Part shown: piece by piece, positions 39,926 to 48,860 of the stretch
Numbering within the stretch: position 1 is the stretch's first letter
Layout: each line of letters starts with the position of its first letter
Assembly (NCBI RefSeq): GCF_013363755.1
Contig: NZ_CP054840.1
Coordinates: 1,254,001 to 1,318,000, forward strand
Length of the DNA stretch: 64,000 nucleotides
Origin: Comamonas antarctica
GTDB taxonomy: Bacteria; Pseudomonadota; Gammaproteobacteria; Burkholderiales; Burkholderiaceae_C
Direction: 5' to 3'
Program-made: the position numbers and the translations under genes
Notes under the pieces: model-generated
Seen by the model: only the letters and a program-made list of their open reading frames with translations
The model's database searches: none
Told to the model about the DNA's origin: nothing

Positions 39926-40351
39926 ATGATTCGTGCGTGGCTCTCTATCGCCTTGATGGCGCTGCTGGCTGCCTGCTCCACGCCCCAGCAGGGCGAAACC
40001 GAGGTGCGCCTGGGCAAGGTCACGCGCATCGAGGCCGTGACCATCGATGGCGACCACCAGCTGGGCCTGGGTGCCATCATCGGCGCCGTGGCTGGGGGCG
40101 TGCTGGGCTATCAGATCGGCAATGGCACCGGCCGCGACGTGGCCACCGTGGCCGGCTCGCTGCTGGGCGCGTATGGCGGCAACAAGGTCCAGAACCACTA
40201 TGCCAGCCCGCGTCCGGGCCAGCATGTGCTGGTGCTGCTGGACAACGGCGTCTCCGTCGGGATCACCCAGCCGGTGAACTCCGCGCTGGCGGTGGGCGAC
40301 CGGGCGCGCGTCGAAGGCGTGGGCCAGGACGCCCGCGTGATGCGCTACTGA
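39926..40351 (+). CDS. glycine-zipper 2TM-domain lipoprotein, SlyB/PcP-like
   Basis: 141 residues with a lipobox (LLAAC, Cys17). A glycine zipper follows (LGAIIGAVAGGVLGYQIGNG, about residues 50-69, then VAGSLLGAYGGN), a motif that makes tight hairpin pairs in the outer membrane. The remainder is a small beta domain (VLVLLDNGVSVGIT). Homologues such as SlyB/PcP are envelope-integrity proteins that respond to Mg2+ limitation or other stress. TGGAGG lies six bases before the ATG. It is transcribed alone. Confidence 0.83.
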   Translation: MIRAWLSIALMALLAACSTPQQGETEVRLGKVTRIEAVTIDGDHQLGLGAIIGAVAGGVLGYQIGNGTGRDVATVAGSLLGAYGGNKVQNHYASPRPGQHVLVLLDNGVSVGITQPVNSALAVGDRARVEGVGQDARVMRY

Positions 40352-40423
40352 AGGCGTTCAGCCCGTCAGGAGCAACCCATGTACCCGCACGCCCCCCGCA
40401 GCGCCAGCGTCGGCGCCGGACGC

Positions 40424-41113
40424 TCAGTGCGGCGTGCCATGGGGCGCGAACGACCATTGCGGGTGCGCGCGCAATACCGTGCGCACGAGTTCCGCCACCG
40501 AGTCCACCTGCATCTTTTCCATGGCGCGGGCGCGGTGCACCTTGACGGTCTTCTCGGCCGTGCCCAGTTCGGCGGCAATCTGCTTGTTCAGCCGGCCCGA
40601 CATGACATGGCCAAGGACTTCGCGCTCGCGCGGCGTGAGCGTGGCCAGGCGCGAATCGGTCACCGCGCTGCGCGAACGCTCCTCGCGCTGGGACTGGTCG
40701 CGCGCGAAGGCCCGCTCGACAGCCGAGAACAGCAGCGCCTCGTCCACTGGTTTGGTAAGGAAGTCGCAGGCCCCGAATTTCATTGCCGCGGCGCAGGTCG
40801 ATACGCTGGCCGTACCGGAGAGAAACACCACCGGCATGGACCGGGCACGTGCTGTCAACTGTTGCTGCAGATCGAGTCCCCCCAGACCGGGCATGCACAC
40901 GTCGAGGACGATGCATCCCTGGCCGTCCGGATCGGCATCGCGCAGGAAATCCTCGGCGCTGTTGAATTCCAGCACCCGGAACATCGCCGAGCGCAGCAGC
41001 CACCCGATGGCTTTTCGGACAGCGCTGTCATCGTCGATCAGGTAGACATGCGGCTGCCCGACCACCCCTCCCATGCCAAAGGTCTTGTACGACGCCAAAT
41101 CATCAGTCTGCAT
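40424..41113 (-). CDS. FixJ/NarL-family response regulator, canonical receiver
   Basis: 229 residues: receiver domain (about 21-140) and LuxR-type helix-turn-helix (about 165-225). All phosphorylation residues are present: Asp27/Asp28, phosphoacceptor Asp71 in IVLDVCMPG, and Lys121 in FLTKPVD. The output domain reads LTPREREVLGHVMSGRLNKQIAAELG and EKTVKVHRARAMEKM. GGAGG five bases before the ATG at 41113 fixes the start. It diverges from a MASE1 histidine kinase gene and is almost certainly its partner. I infer that it binds the shared 18-bp motif found here and upstream of four other units. Confidence 0.9.
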   Translation of the reverse strand: MQTDDLASYKTFGMGGVVGQPHVYLIDDDSAVRKAIGWLLRSAMFRVLEFNSAEDFLRDADPDGQGCIVLDVCMPGLGGLDLQQQLTARARSMPVVFLSGTASVSTCAAAMKFGACDFLTKPVDEALLFSAVERAFARDQSQREERSRSAVTDSRLATLTPREREVLGHVMSGRLNKQIAAELGTAEKTVKVHRARAMEKMQVDSVAELVRTVLRAHPQWSFAPHGTPH

Positions 41114-41279
41114 GGTTACCTCCAATAGGCAAGTTTTGGAATGCGGTTGAGACTCAATTGGTTTTCTGTCGGCTGAAATAAGTGTAAAAGGATCCAGTGA
41201 TTTAACCTGTCTGGCTCATGTTTGGTAACAAATGTTTCCTTCTTTAAGATTTGATGACTTTTTACTAAGTAGTGGCGAT

Positions 41280-41297
41280 ATGGGACCAAAGGGCGAT
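41280..41297 (+). promoter_or_regulatory. shared inverted-repeat motif, copy 3 (upstream of histidine kinase)
   Basis: ATGGGACCAAAGGGCGAT keeps the left half exactly and a degenerate right half. It ends 35 bp before the kinase ATG at 41333. The rest of the 219-bp divergent region is A/T-rich for this genome and contains GGTTACCTCC, the regulator's ribosome site. Confidence 0.55.
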
Positions 41298-41332
41298 GCG
41301 TCGGGATAACCCGAGGCTCGACTATTTGTTCC

Positions 41333-43384
41333 ATGCCAATCAACGTCAGTTCGCAACTGTCCGCGCATATTCCCCTGAAGGACGCGCCCGCAGCCGGCCT
41401 CAGGGATCCGCGTGCCCTGGCGGCCGCAGTGGCGCTCGGCCTTGCCTACTTTCTCGGTGCCAAGCTGGGCATGACGTTCAGCGCCCGCACCTACCCGGTG
41501 TCCCTGTTGTGGCCTTCCAACGCGCTGCTGCTGGGCGCCTTGCTCGTCACGCCTTCGCGCTGGTGGTGGTTGCTGGTTGCGACCATCGTGCCCGCCCATC
41601 TGCTGGCGCAATTGCAGTGGGGCATGCCGCTCTCGGTGGCGCTGGTCTGGCTGGTCAGCAATGTGATCGAAGCGGTAACCGGCGCGGCGCTGGCGCGCTG
41701 GAGCGCGGGCGGGCGCGTGCGCTTGAACTCGGTGCGCGCCGTCGTGACCTTCCTGGGTGCGGCCAGCGTGGGATCGGTTCTCTCGTCCTACTTCGCCGCA
41801 ATGTTCCTGCGGCTGGCCGGCGTGGAACTGGATCCGGTCGAGATCTGGCATGCGCGCATGCTCTCCAATATGCTCGCGACGCTCACTTTCACCACCGTGA
41901 TCGTCGCCTGGTGGGATGCGTCGCGTGGATTGCGGCAGGCAAGCCGCTGGCGGATGGGCGAGGCGGGTGCGCTGTTGCTGCTGCTGGCCATGCTGGGCGT
42001 CGCAGCTTTCGGCCTGGGTTGGATACCGCAGGTGTCCAGCACGCAAAGCCTGTGGTATCTGCCGGTGCCGCTGCTGATCTGGGCCGCGGTGCGCTTTGGC
42101 CCTGGAATGGCCAGCCTGACTTTCGCGGCTGTGTCGGTCTTGATGGTCTGGGGCAGCACACAGGGGCGCGGGCCGTTCCCTACCGCGCTGGAGCGCAGCG
42201 AGGAAATGGCGTTGCAGCTGTTCCTGATCAGCCTGGCGGTGTCGCAGATGCTGCTGGCGGCATTGGTCGAGGAGCGGCGCCAATACGGTCGCCGGCTGTC
42301 GGCCTCGCGCGAGCTGTTTTCGCGTGCCGTGCATGCCAGCGCCGATGCCATTGCCATCGCCAATGCCGACACCGGCGTGGTGCTCGAGGCCAACCGCAGC
42401 TGGCGCGTATTGCTGCCCCACGAACGCCGGGGCGCAGCGCCGGCGCGCCTTGCGCCGCTGGCGCCCTACCTCGATGCAGCGGATGCAGCCCGGCTGGCAG
42501 CGATGCTGGCCGAGGGCGTGGAGGTGCGCGATGTGGAGATGGTGGTGCGCGATGTCAGCGGCCAGGTGCACAACGCGCTGATCACCCTGTCGCCGGTCAT
42601 GCTGCCGGACCTCGAGTGCATGTTCTTCGTGGTGCGCGATATCACGCCCCAGCGCCAGGCAGAACTCGATGCGCAAGAGCAGCGACAGCAATTGACGCAT
42701 GCCGCGCGCGTGGCTTCGCTGACCGAATTCTCGACCACGCTGGCGCATGAGATCAGCCAGCCCTTGACCGCGATCCTGAGCAGCGCGCAGGCTGCCCAGC
42801 GCTTCGTCGAGCAACAGCCGGGATGCACCCCCGCCATCCGTTCGATCCTCGAGGACATCGTCGAAGCGGACAAGCGCGCGATGGTGTTGATCCAGTACCT
42901 GCGGCGCATGGTGAAGAAGGGCAACGCCGAAACCGCGCTGCTGGACCTGAATCAGCTGGTGCAGGACGTGGCGCATTTCATGCGTGGCGAGTTGCTGCGG
43001 CGCGACGTGCAGATTGCGCTGAAGCTCGCGCCGGACCTGCCGCCGGTGCGCGGCGACGGTGTGCAGTTGCAGCAGCTGGTGCTCAACCTGATGTCCAATG
43101 CCTGCGACGCCATGCAGCACAACGACACGCCACGCTGCCTGACCGTGATCTCGCAGGCTGGCGAACGCGGCGGCGTGCATCTGCAGGTATGCGACACGGG
43201 ACCGGGCATCAAGGCCGAGCACCGCGCGCGCCTCTTCGAGCCGTTCTTCACCACCAAGAAAAGCGGCCTGGGCCTGTGTCTGCCCATCTGCCAGAAGATT
43301 GCCCAGGCGCATGGCGGCTCGCTGCGGCTGCAGCCGCTGGCGCCGCATGGCACGAGTTTCTGGCTGGAGCTGCCACAGGCGTAG
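41333..43384 (+). CDS. MASE1-domain sensor histidine kinase
   Basis: 683 residues. A MASE1 membrane sensor with about eight helices (residues 25-310; LGAKLGMTF and LLWPSNALLLGALL are typical) precedes a PAS-like domain (about 325-440), a HisKA helix with His472 in LAHEISQPLTAILSSAQAAQ, and a HATPase domain (LMSNACDAM N-box, DTGPGI, FEPFFTTKKSGLGLGL-like region, ending GTSFWLELP). The HEISQPL form of the H-box is typical of FixL/TodS-like kinases that pair with FixJ-type regulators, as here. The signal is unknown. The regulator gene is divergent, 219 bp away. Confidence 0.9.
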   Translation: MPINVSSQLSAHIPLKDAPAAGLRDPRALAAAVALGLAYFLGAKLGMTFSARTYPVSLLWPSNALLLGALLVTPSRWWWLLVATIVPAHLLAQLQWGMPLSVALVWLVSNVIEAVTGAALARWSAGGRVRLNSVRAVVTFLGAASVGSVLSSYFAAMFLRLAGVELDPVEIWHARMLSNMLATLTFTTVIVAWWDASRGLRQASRWRMGEAGALLLLLAMLGVAAFGLGWIPQVSSTQSLWYLPVPLLIWAAVRFGPGMASLTFAAVSVLMVWGSTQGRGPFPTALERSEEMALQLFLISLAVSQMLLAALVEERRQYGRRLSASRELFSRAVHASADAIAIANADTGVVLEANRSWRVLLPHERRGAAPARLAPLAPYLDAADAARLAAMLAEGVEVRDVEMVVRDVSGQVHNALITLSPVMLPDLECMFFVVRDITPQRQAELDAQEQRQQLTHAARVASLTEFSTTLAHEISQPLTAILSSAQAAQRFVEQQPGCTPAIRSILEDIVEADKRAMVLIQYLRRMVKKGNAETALLDLNQLVQDVAHFMRGELLRRDVQIALKLAPDLPPVRGDGVQLQQLVLNLMSNACDAMQHNDTPRCLTVISQAGERGGVHLQVCDTGPGIKAEHRARLFEPFFTTKKSGLGLCLPICQKIAQAHGGSLRLQPLAPHGTSFWLELPQA

Positions 43385-43523
43385 TAGCGGGCGCACGCAT
43401 CGCGCGAATCATTGCCGCGGAAACCCAGGGTAAGGGGCAGCGCGGCTGCCCCTCGTGCCAAGGCGGGGCGCGAACTCCCATGATTTACTGGCTTCAACTC
43501 AGCTCGATTCCAGGAGAAAAAGC

Positions 43524-46076
43524 ATGGCACTTTCGCGCTTTCTAAGTCTCATGGCGCTATGGCTGCTGGCGCTGATCGCGCCGCTGGCCCAAGCGCAGGC
43601 AGTGGCCGGGGCCGGCGCCGCGCCGCCGCGCACGGCCACCGAGGCCGACTGGCCGCGCACCTTGCGCTCCGGCACGACCGCGCTCACGGTCTATCCGCTG
43701 CAGGTCGAGCATTGGGACGGCTGGCGGCTGCTGGGCCGCGTGGCGGTCCGCGCCGAGGTCGGCGACAAGTCCCCGCGCAGCTACTACGGCGTCGCCGATG
43801 TCCAGGCCCGCACGCTCGTGGACAAGGGCCGGCGCACGGTCACGCTCGACCAGCTCAAGCTCGACGGCATCGACTTCCCCGCCGCCGCGCCTGCGGAAAA
43901 GGCGCGCCTGTCGCGGCTGCTGACCAGCCAGGTCGGCGCGCGCGCGCGCGTCGTGCCGCTGGACCGGCTCGAGGCCTCGCTGGCCGTGACGCAGGAGACC
44001 GGGCTCGCGGCGCACACGCGGCTGCGCAACGACCCGCCGCAAATCCTTTTCAGCGAGACCCCCGCGATCCTCGTGCCGCTCGACGGCGAGCCGGTGCTGC
44101 GGCCGCTGCGCGGCACGCAACTCGAGCGCGTGGTCAACACCCGCGTGCTGCTGCTGCGCGATTCGGGCCAGCGTTTCTATCTGCGCCTGTTCGATGGCTG
44201 GATGGGCGCGGCCACGCTGGCCGGCCCCTGGGGCGTGGTGCCCGAGACGCCCGAGCTGGCGCTGGCGCTGAAGAACGCCACGGCGGACCGCCTGGTCGAC
44301 CCGCTGTCGGGCCGCACCCAGCCGGGCCAGCAGGTGCCATCGCTGGCCAGAACCGTGCCGCAGATCTTCGTCGCGACCCGGCCCACCGAGCTGGTTGTGC
44401 TAGAAGGCGCGCCGCGCTACGTGGCGGTGCCTGGCACGCGCCTGCAATATGCGGAGAACACCACCGGCAACCTGTTCCGCCACGAGGGCGACAACACCGT
44501 CTATGTGCTGCTGTCGGGCCGCTGGTACCGTGCCGCCAGCCTGAGCGGGCCCTGGAGCTATGTCGCCGCGAATGCCTTGCCGCCCGACTTCGCGCAGATT
44601 CCCGACGACAGTCCCAAGGAGAACGTGCTGGCCGCGGTGGCGGGCACGGCGCAGGCACGCGAGGCGGCGATTGCCGCGGGCGTGCCTCAGACGGCCTCGG
44701 TGAGCGCCAGCGGCGCGCACATGACGGCGCCGCGCTTCGATGGCGACCCGGTGCTGCGCCCGATTCCTCCGACCTCGCTGCAGTACGTGAGCAACAGTGC
44801 CACTCCTATCGTGTTCGCGGGCAGCGCGGGCTACCTCGCGGTGGAAAACGGTGTCTGGTTCCAGGCGTCCTCGCCGCGCGGGCCGTGGCGCGCGGCGCGC
44901 AGCGTGCCCGCGGAAATCTACGCGATTCCGCCCGACTCGCCGCTGTACTACGTCACGTTTGCGCGCATCTACGACGTGGACGGCGACATCGTCCATGTCG
45001 GCTACACGCCGGGCTACCAGGGCACCTATATCGACCCGGTCACGGGCACCGTGGTCTACGGCACGGGCTATGTCTACGACCCCTGGGTGGGCACGGTCTG
45101 GGTCGGCCAGCCCGTGACCTATGGCTTTGGCGCCTCCGTGGCCTATACGCCATGGACCGGCTGGGCGGTGTCGTTCGGCTTTGGCTGGGCCTGGGGCGCG
45201 GCGATGAGCGCGGCCGGCTGGGGCTGGGGGCCGTACCCCTGGTGGGGCCCGTGGGGCTGGGGCTGGGCCTGGGGCCCGGATACCTATCCCTGGTATCCGG
45301 CATGGGGCTCGGCCGTGGGCCCGGCGGGAGGGGCAGCGGCATGGGGGCCTGGCGGCTGGGCAGGCTACTCCGGCAACATCTACCGCAACTGGAGCAACGT
45401 CGCCACGGTGTCGCGCGTGGGTGGCGGCTATGACGCCTGGACCGGCAATGCCTGGGCCCAGCGCGTGGGCACCGCGTACAACTCGCGCACCGGGGTCGCG
45501 GCCGCGGGCCAGCGCGGCGTGGTGCAAAACGCCTATACCGGCAACTTCGTCGCCGGCGAGCGCGGTGTCGCCACCGGCCCGGGCGGCAGCGCCATTGGCG
45601 GCAACCGCGTGGTGGCGGGCAACCCCTACACCGGCAACCAGGTGAACGCCAACCGCGGCGCGGCCTACAACGCCAGCACCGGCCAGGTGACGCGTTTCGG
45701 CGGCATCCGCGGCGACCAGGGCGCAGTAGGCCATATCGGCGACGATGTCTATGCGGGCCGCAACGGCGATGTCTATCGCCACACCGATGCGGGCTGGGAG
45801 CAGCATACGAGCGGCGGCGGCTGGCAGCCGGTGCTGGGCTCGGCCCAGGGCCAGGCGACGCGCAATGCCACCGGCGGCCTGGGCGGCGCGCAGCGCACCG
45901 CGCCGGCGCAGGGCCAGTTCCAGAACCTCGACCGCGAGCGCGGTGCGCGTTTCAACGGCGCGACCCGCAGCCAGGGGTTGATGCAGTCGCATGCCAACCT
46001 GCAGCAGCAGTTTGGCGGCCGGGGCTTTGGCGGCGGTTTTGGCGGCCGCATGGGCGGGGGGCGCCTGCGGCGCTAA
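43524..46076 (+). CDS. large secreted Trp/Gly-rich protein, unknown function
   Basis: 850 residues with a signal peptide (cleavage after PLAQAQA). Residues 30-470 hold repeated modules in which a short strand is followed by GRWYRAASLSGPWSYV, GVWFQASSPRGPWRAARSVP and similar, the W(F/Y)-x-A-x-S-x-x-GPW motif seen three times. Then comes a YDVDGDIVHVGYTPGYQG segment, a very Trp/Gly-rich stretch (about 535-610), and a Gly/Asn/Thr-rich tail with repeated NAYTGN, NPYTGN and YNASTG. Such proteins are often labelled 'carbohydrate-binding V/XII-like' and tend to occur near sulfatases and DUF2092 proteins. Binding to a surface polymer is only an inference. AGGAG is eight bases upstream. Confidence 0.75.
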   Translation: MALSRFLSLMALWLLALIAPLAQAQAVAGAGAAPPRTATEADWPRTLRSGTTALTVYPLQVEHWDGWRLLGRVAVRAEVGDKSPRSYYGVADVQARTLVDKGRRTVTLDQLKLDGIDFPAAAPAEKARLSRLLTSQVGARARVVPLDRLEASLAVTQETGLAAHTRLRNDPPQILFSETPAILVPLDGEPVLRPLRGTQLERVVNTRVLLLRDSGQRFYLRLFDGWMGAATLAGPWGVVPETPELALALKNATADRLVDPLSGRTQPGQQVPSLARTVPQIFVATRPTELVVLEGAPRYVAVPGTRLQYAENTTGNLFRHEGDNTVYVLLSGRWYRAASLSGPWSYVAANALPPDFAQIPDDSPKENVLAAVAGTAQAREAAIAAGVPQTASVSASGAHMTAPRFDGDPVLRPIPPTSLQYVSNSATPIVFAGSAGYLAVENGVWFQASSPRGPWRAARSVPAEIYAIPPDSPLYYVTFARIYDVDGDIVHVGYTPGYQGTYIDPVTGTVVYGTGYVYDPWVGTVWVGQPVTYGFGASVAYTPWTGWAVSFGFGWAWGAAMSAAGWGWGPYPWWGPWGWGWAWGPDTYPWYPAWGSAVGPAGGAAAWGPGGWAGYSGNIYRNWSNVATVSRVGGGYDAWTGNAWAQRVGTAYNSRTGVAAAGQRGVVQNAYTGNFVAGERGVATGPGGSAIGGNRVVAGNPYTGNQVNANRGAAYNASTGQVTRFGGIRGDQGAVGHIGDDVYAGRNGDVYRHTDAGWEQHTSGGGWQPVLGSAQGQATRNATGGLGGAQRTAPAQGQFQNLDRERGARFNGATRSQGLMQSHANLQQQFGGRGFGGGFGGRMGGGRLRR

Positions 46077-46122
46077 GCGTCTGGGGGGCGCAATACACGC
46101 GCCTCAAACCGTTCGAATCGAC

Positions 46123-46153
46123 AAGCCGGGAGCCTTGCTCCCGGCTTTTTTTT
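46123..46153 (+). terminator. Rho-independent terminator after the Trp/Gly-rich protein gene
   Basis: AAGCCGGGAGC-CTT-GCTCCCGGCTT followed by seven further T residues; a textbook hairpin 46 bases past the stop codon. Confidence 0.95.
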
Positions 46154-46438
46154 GGCCTGCGGACCTTGCGGACCGATGAGGCTGCAGGCGGACGGATCAG
46201 GGACCGGGTCGCGCCGTGGCTGGAGCCAGGCCACTGCTGCCAGCGATTGCTTGCCGGCCTTGCGCGCGCAATCTCGCGCCCGGCTCCTACTGCAGGCTTG
46301 ATCTGCAGGCCTGGCGCGAACCGATGCCTGGGCTATCGACGCAAGGCCCAGCGCTGCGGGACCGCCCAGACGCACCGCGGGCTTGCGGCCCGGCATTTCT
46401 GCCCGGCAGCAAGCCCGCAAGGATCTCTCGGAGGGAGG
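46154..46438. other. intergenic region between convergent genes, with a long hairpin
   Basis: No gene is supported. GCGGGCTTGC (46377-46386) and GCAAGCCCGC (46409-46418) form a perfect 10-bp stem around a 22-base loop, 20 bp past the sulfatase stop on the minus strand. It lacks a T run and may be an mRNA 3'-end stabiliser. Near 46167 CGGACC is repeated directly (CGGACCTTGCGGACC), unrelated to the inverted-repeat motif. Confidence 0.55.
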
Positions 46439-47980
46439 TCAGTCGGAGGCCGTCGCGGCTTCGCTCATCTTCGCCATCGCGTCGTCAATGGTGAAGCTGT
46501 TGGGCTTTTGTATCGCCGGGAATTCCTTGAAGGTCTCGGCAAACTTGGCCGCCGCCGCCTGCGCCACGAAGATGAAATAGCCGTTGTGCAGGAACCAGTC
46601 GTAATAGGTGTTGGACGTGATGTCCGCGTACTCGTAGGGATCGGTGCGCAGGTTGAACATCTTCGGCAGGCGCAGCCGCACGAAGGGTTCCGCCCATACG
46701 GCCATGGTGCCGCGCACGCGCTGCTCCATGAACACGATCTTCCAGTTGTCGAAGCGCATGCCCAGCACATCGCCGTCGTCGCTGAAATAGAAGAAGAACT
46801 TGCGCGGCCCTTCCTTCGCCTGTCCCGTGAGATAAGGCAGGAAGTCATATCCGTCGATATGGTTCTTGTAAGTGCGCCCGATGGCCTCGTAGCCGGATTT
46901 CAGCTTCTCGGGCACATCGGGCGCGCCCGCGGCGCTCAGAAAGGTCGGCAGCCAGTCGTGGTGCTGGATGATCTCGTTGCAGACCGAGCCCGCCTTGATC
47001 TTGTTCGGCCAGCGCAGCAGCAGCGGCACGCGGAACGCGCCTTCCCAGTTGGTGTTCTTTTCGCTGCGAAATGGCGTCGTGCCGGCATCGGGCCAGCTGT
47101 TGCGGTGCGGGCCGTTGTCGGTGGAGTACTGGACCAGCGTGTCCTCGGCGATGCCCAGCTCGTCGAGCAGGTCCAGCATCTGGCCGACATTCTTGTCATG
47201 GTCCACCATGGTGTCGTGGTAGGGCGACTGCCAGCGCCCGGCCTGGCCCAGGCTGGATTTCTTGGTGTGCGTGAACAGGTGCATGTGGGTGGTGTTGAGC
47301 CACACGAACCAGGGCTTGCCGGCCGCGTTCTGGCGCTTGATGAAGTCGGTTGCGGCTTCGACGAACTCGTCATCGCAGGTTTCCATGCGCGCCTTGGTCA
47401 GCGGGCCGGTGTCCTCGAGCTTCTGCTTGCCGACGCGGCCCCAGCGTTCCATCTCGGTGGGATCGTCCTTGTCGGTGGCCCAGGAGTGCATGACGCCGCG
47501 CGGACCGAAGCGCTCCTTGAACGCCGGGTCCTTGGGATAGTCGTCCATCTCGGGCTCTTCCTCGGCGTTGAGGTGGTAGAGGTTGCCGAAGAACTCGTCG
47601 AAGCCATGGTTGGTGGGCAGCATGTGGTTCAGGTCGCCGAGGTGGTTCTTGCCGAACTGCCCGGTGGCATAGCCCTGTTCCTTGAGCAGCGCGGCGATGG
47701 TCACGATCTTCTCCGACATGCCGATCGGTGCCGCGGGAATGCCGACCTTCGACAGCCCGGTGCGGTAGACGCTCTGCCCGGTGATGAACGACGAGCGGCC
47801 GGCGGTGCAGGACTGCTCGCCATAGCTGTCGGTGAACAGCATACCTTCGGAGGCGATGCGGTCGATGTTGGGCGTCTGGTAGCCCATCAGCCCATGGGTG
47901 TAGCAGCTCAGGTTGGACTGGCCGATGTCATCTCCCCATATGACGAGGATATTCGGTTGCTTGTTGCCTGGATTGGACAT
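46439..47980 (-). CDS. arylsulfatase-type sulfatase, type I, cytoplasmic
   Basis: 513 residues and no signal peptide. The alkaline-phosphatase-fold metal site opens with IWGDDIGQSN (Asp17, Asp18). The formylglycine motif is Cys58-Thr-Ala-Gly-Arg62 followed by SSFITGQ. This is the C-x-A-x-R variant of the usual C-x-P-x-R. GQFGKNHLGD (Lys111, His113) and STDNGPH complete the active site. A type I sulfatase needs an FGE, and the DUF202 operon 11 kb away carries one. AAGGAG is eight bases before the ATG. It is the last gene of an operon with a BASS-type transporter and two outer-membrane proteins. Substrate unknown. Confidence 0.9.
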   Translation of the reverse strand: MSNPGNKQPNILVIWGDDIGQSNLSCYTHGLMGYQTPNIDRIASEGMLFTDSYGEQSCTAGRSSFITGQSVYRTGLSKVGIPAAPIGMSEKIVTIAALLKEQGYATGQFGKNHLGDLNHMLPTNHGFDEFFGNLYHLNAEEEPEMDDYPKDPAFKERFGPRGVMHSWATDKDDPTEMERWGRVGKQKLEDTGPLTKARMETCDDEFVEAATDFIKRQNAAGKPWFVWLNTTHMHLFTHTKKSSLGQAGRWQSPYHDTMVDHDKNVGQMLDLLDELGIAEDTLVQYSTDNGPHRNSWPDAGTTPFRSEKNTNWEGAFRVPLLLRWPNKIKAGSVCNEIIQHHDWLPTFLSAAGAPDVPEKLKSGYEAIGRTYKNHIDGYDFLPYLTGQAKEGPRKFFFYFSDDGDVLGMRFDNWKIVFMEQRVRGTMAVWAEPFVRLRLPKMFNLRTDPYEYADITSNTYYDWFLHNGYFIFVAQAAAAKFAETFKEFPAIQKPNSFTIDDAMAKMSEAATASD

Positions 47981-47982
47981 CT

Positions 47983-48855
47983 TCAAAGCTCCTTCTTGGT
48001 TGACGGACGATCGACAAGCGCCTTGCGGCGCCAATTGGCATAGGGAATGGACACCAGAAACGCGAGCAGGAAGACCAGCAGCACCGCGCCCAGTTCCGCG
48101 CGGGGATTGGGCGCGGTATGCAGGATGGCGAGGGCAATGGCCGGATGGCGCGTGGTGTTGGTGAGCGCGAGCACGGTGCGGTCGCCCGCGTCGGGCCCGC
48201 CCAGCAGGTGGCCGGCGGCAATGCCGAAGGCGTAGAGCGCGATGATCACAAGCAGCGTGCCCACGCTCATCAAGGCCAGCATGGCCTTGCCTTCGCCCCA
48301 CAGCACCGGCAGGAATGCCAGCACCAGCAGTACGCTCGAGACCACGCTGATCGGCTTGGCCAGCCGGTCGGCCAGCTTCGGTGCGCGGGCGCGCAGCACG
48401 ATGCCCAGCACCAGCGGCAGCAGGATGGAGGTGAGGACGATTTCCGCGAGCTTGGCGTTGGATACTTCCAGCGGCCGATGGAAGGTGTTCGACAGCAGCC
48501 ACGCTGCCACGGGAATGAAGACCAGCGAGAAAATGCCAGTCACGGCCATCAGGCCGAAGGTGTACGAAGGCGCGCCGCCGGAATCGATTTCCTTTTTCGG
48601 CAGGATCGGCGGCACGGGCGACAGCGCCAGCGCGATCAGCGCGATCTCCAGCGGCCGGGGCAGGTCGAACACCAGCGCCACGGCGACGGCGGCCAGCGGC
48701 ATGATGATGAAGACCGCGAGCAGCGAGCGTGCCAGCAGGCCGGGCTGATGCAGTAGCCAGGTCAGGTCCTTGGGGCGCGCCTGCAGCGCCACCGACAAAA
48801 GAATGCCGGCCATGCTGAGTTGCAGCGCGAGTCCGATGAGCTGGAGGGTATTCAT
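47983..48855 (-). CDS. bile acid:sodium symporter (BASS)-like transporter
   Basis: A 290-residue inner-membrane protein with about nine helices. IALIALALSPVPPILPKKE in the middle and LALTNTTRHPAIALAIL near the end are the two conserved crossover regions of the BASS/ACR3-like fold, including the TTRHPAIAL motif. BASS proteins carry organic anions such as sulfated steroids, pantoate or pyruvate with Na+. Two bases separate it from the sulfatase gene, so importing an organic sulfate for the cytoplasmic sulfatase is a plausible inference. Confidence 0.82.
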   Translation of the reverse strand: MNTLQLIGLALQLSMAGILLSVALQARPKDLTWLLHQPGLLARSLLAVFIIMPLAAVAVALVFDLPRPLEIALIALALSPVPPILPKKEIDSGGAPSYTFGLMAVTGIFSLVFIPVAAWLLSNTFHRPLEVSNAKLAEIVLTSILLPLVLGIVLRARAPKLADRLAKPISVVSSVLLVLAFLPVLWGEGKAMLALMSVGTLLVIIALYAFGIAAGHLLGGPDAGDRTVLALTNTTRHPAIALAILHTAPNPRAELGAVLLVFLLAFLVSIPYANWRRKALVDRPSTKKEL

Positions 48856-48860
48856 GCTGC

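Noticed and set aside
46105..46125. GTTCGAATC resembling a tRNA T-loop
   Set aside because: The flanking bases do not pair as a T stem, and no acceptor, D or anticodon arms can be built around it.
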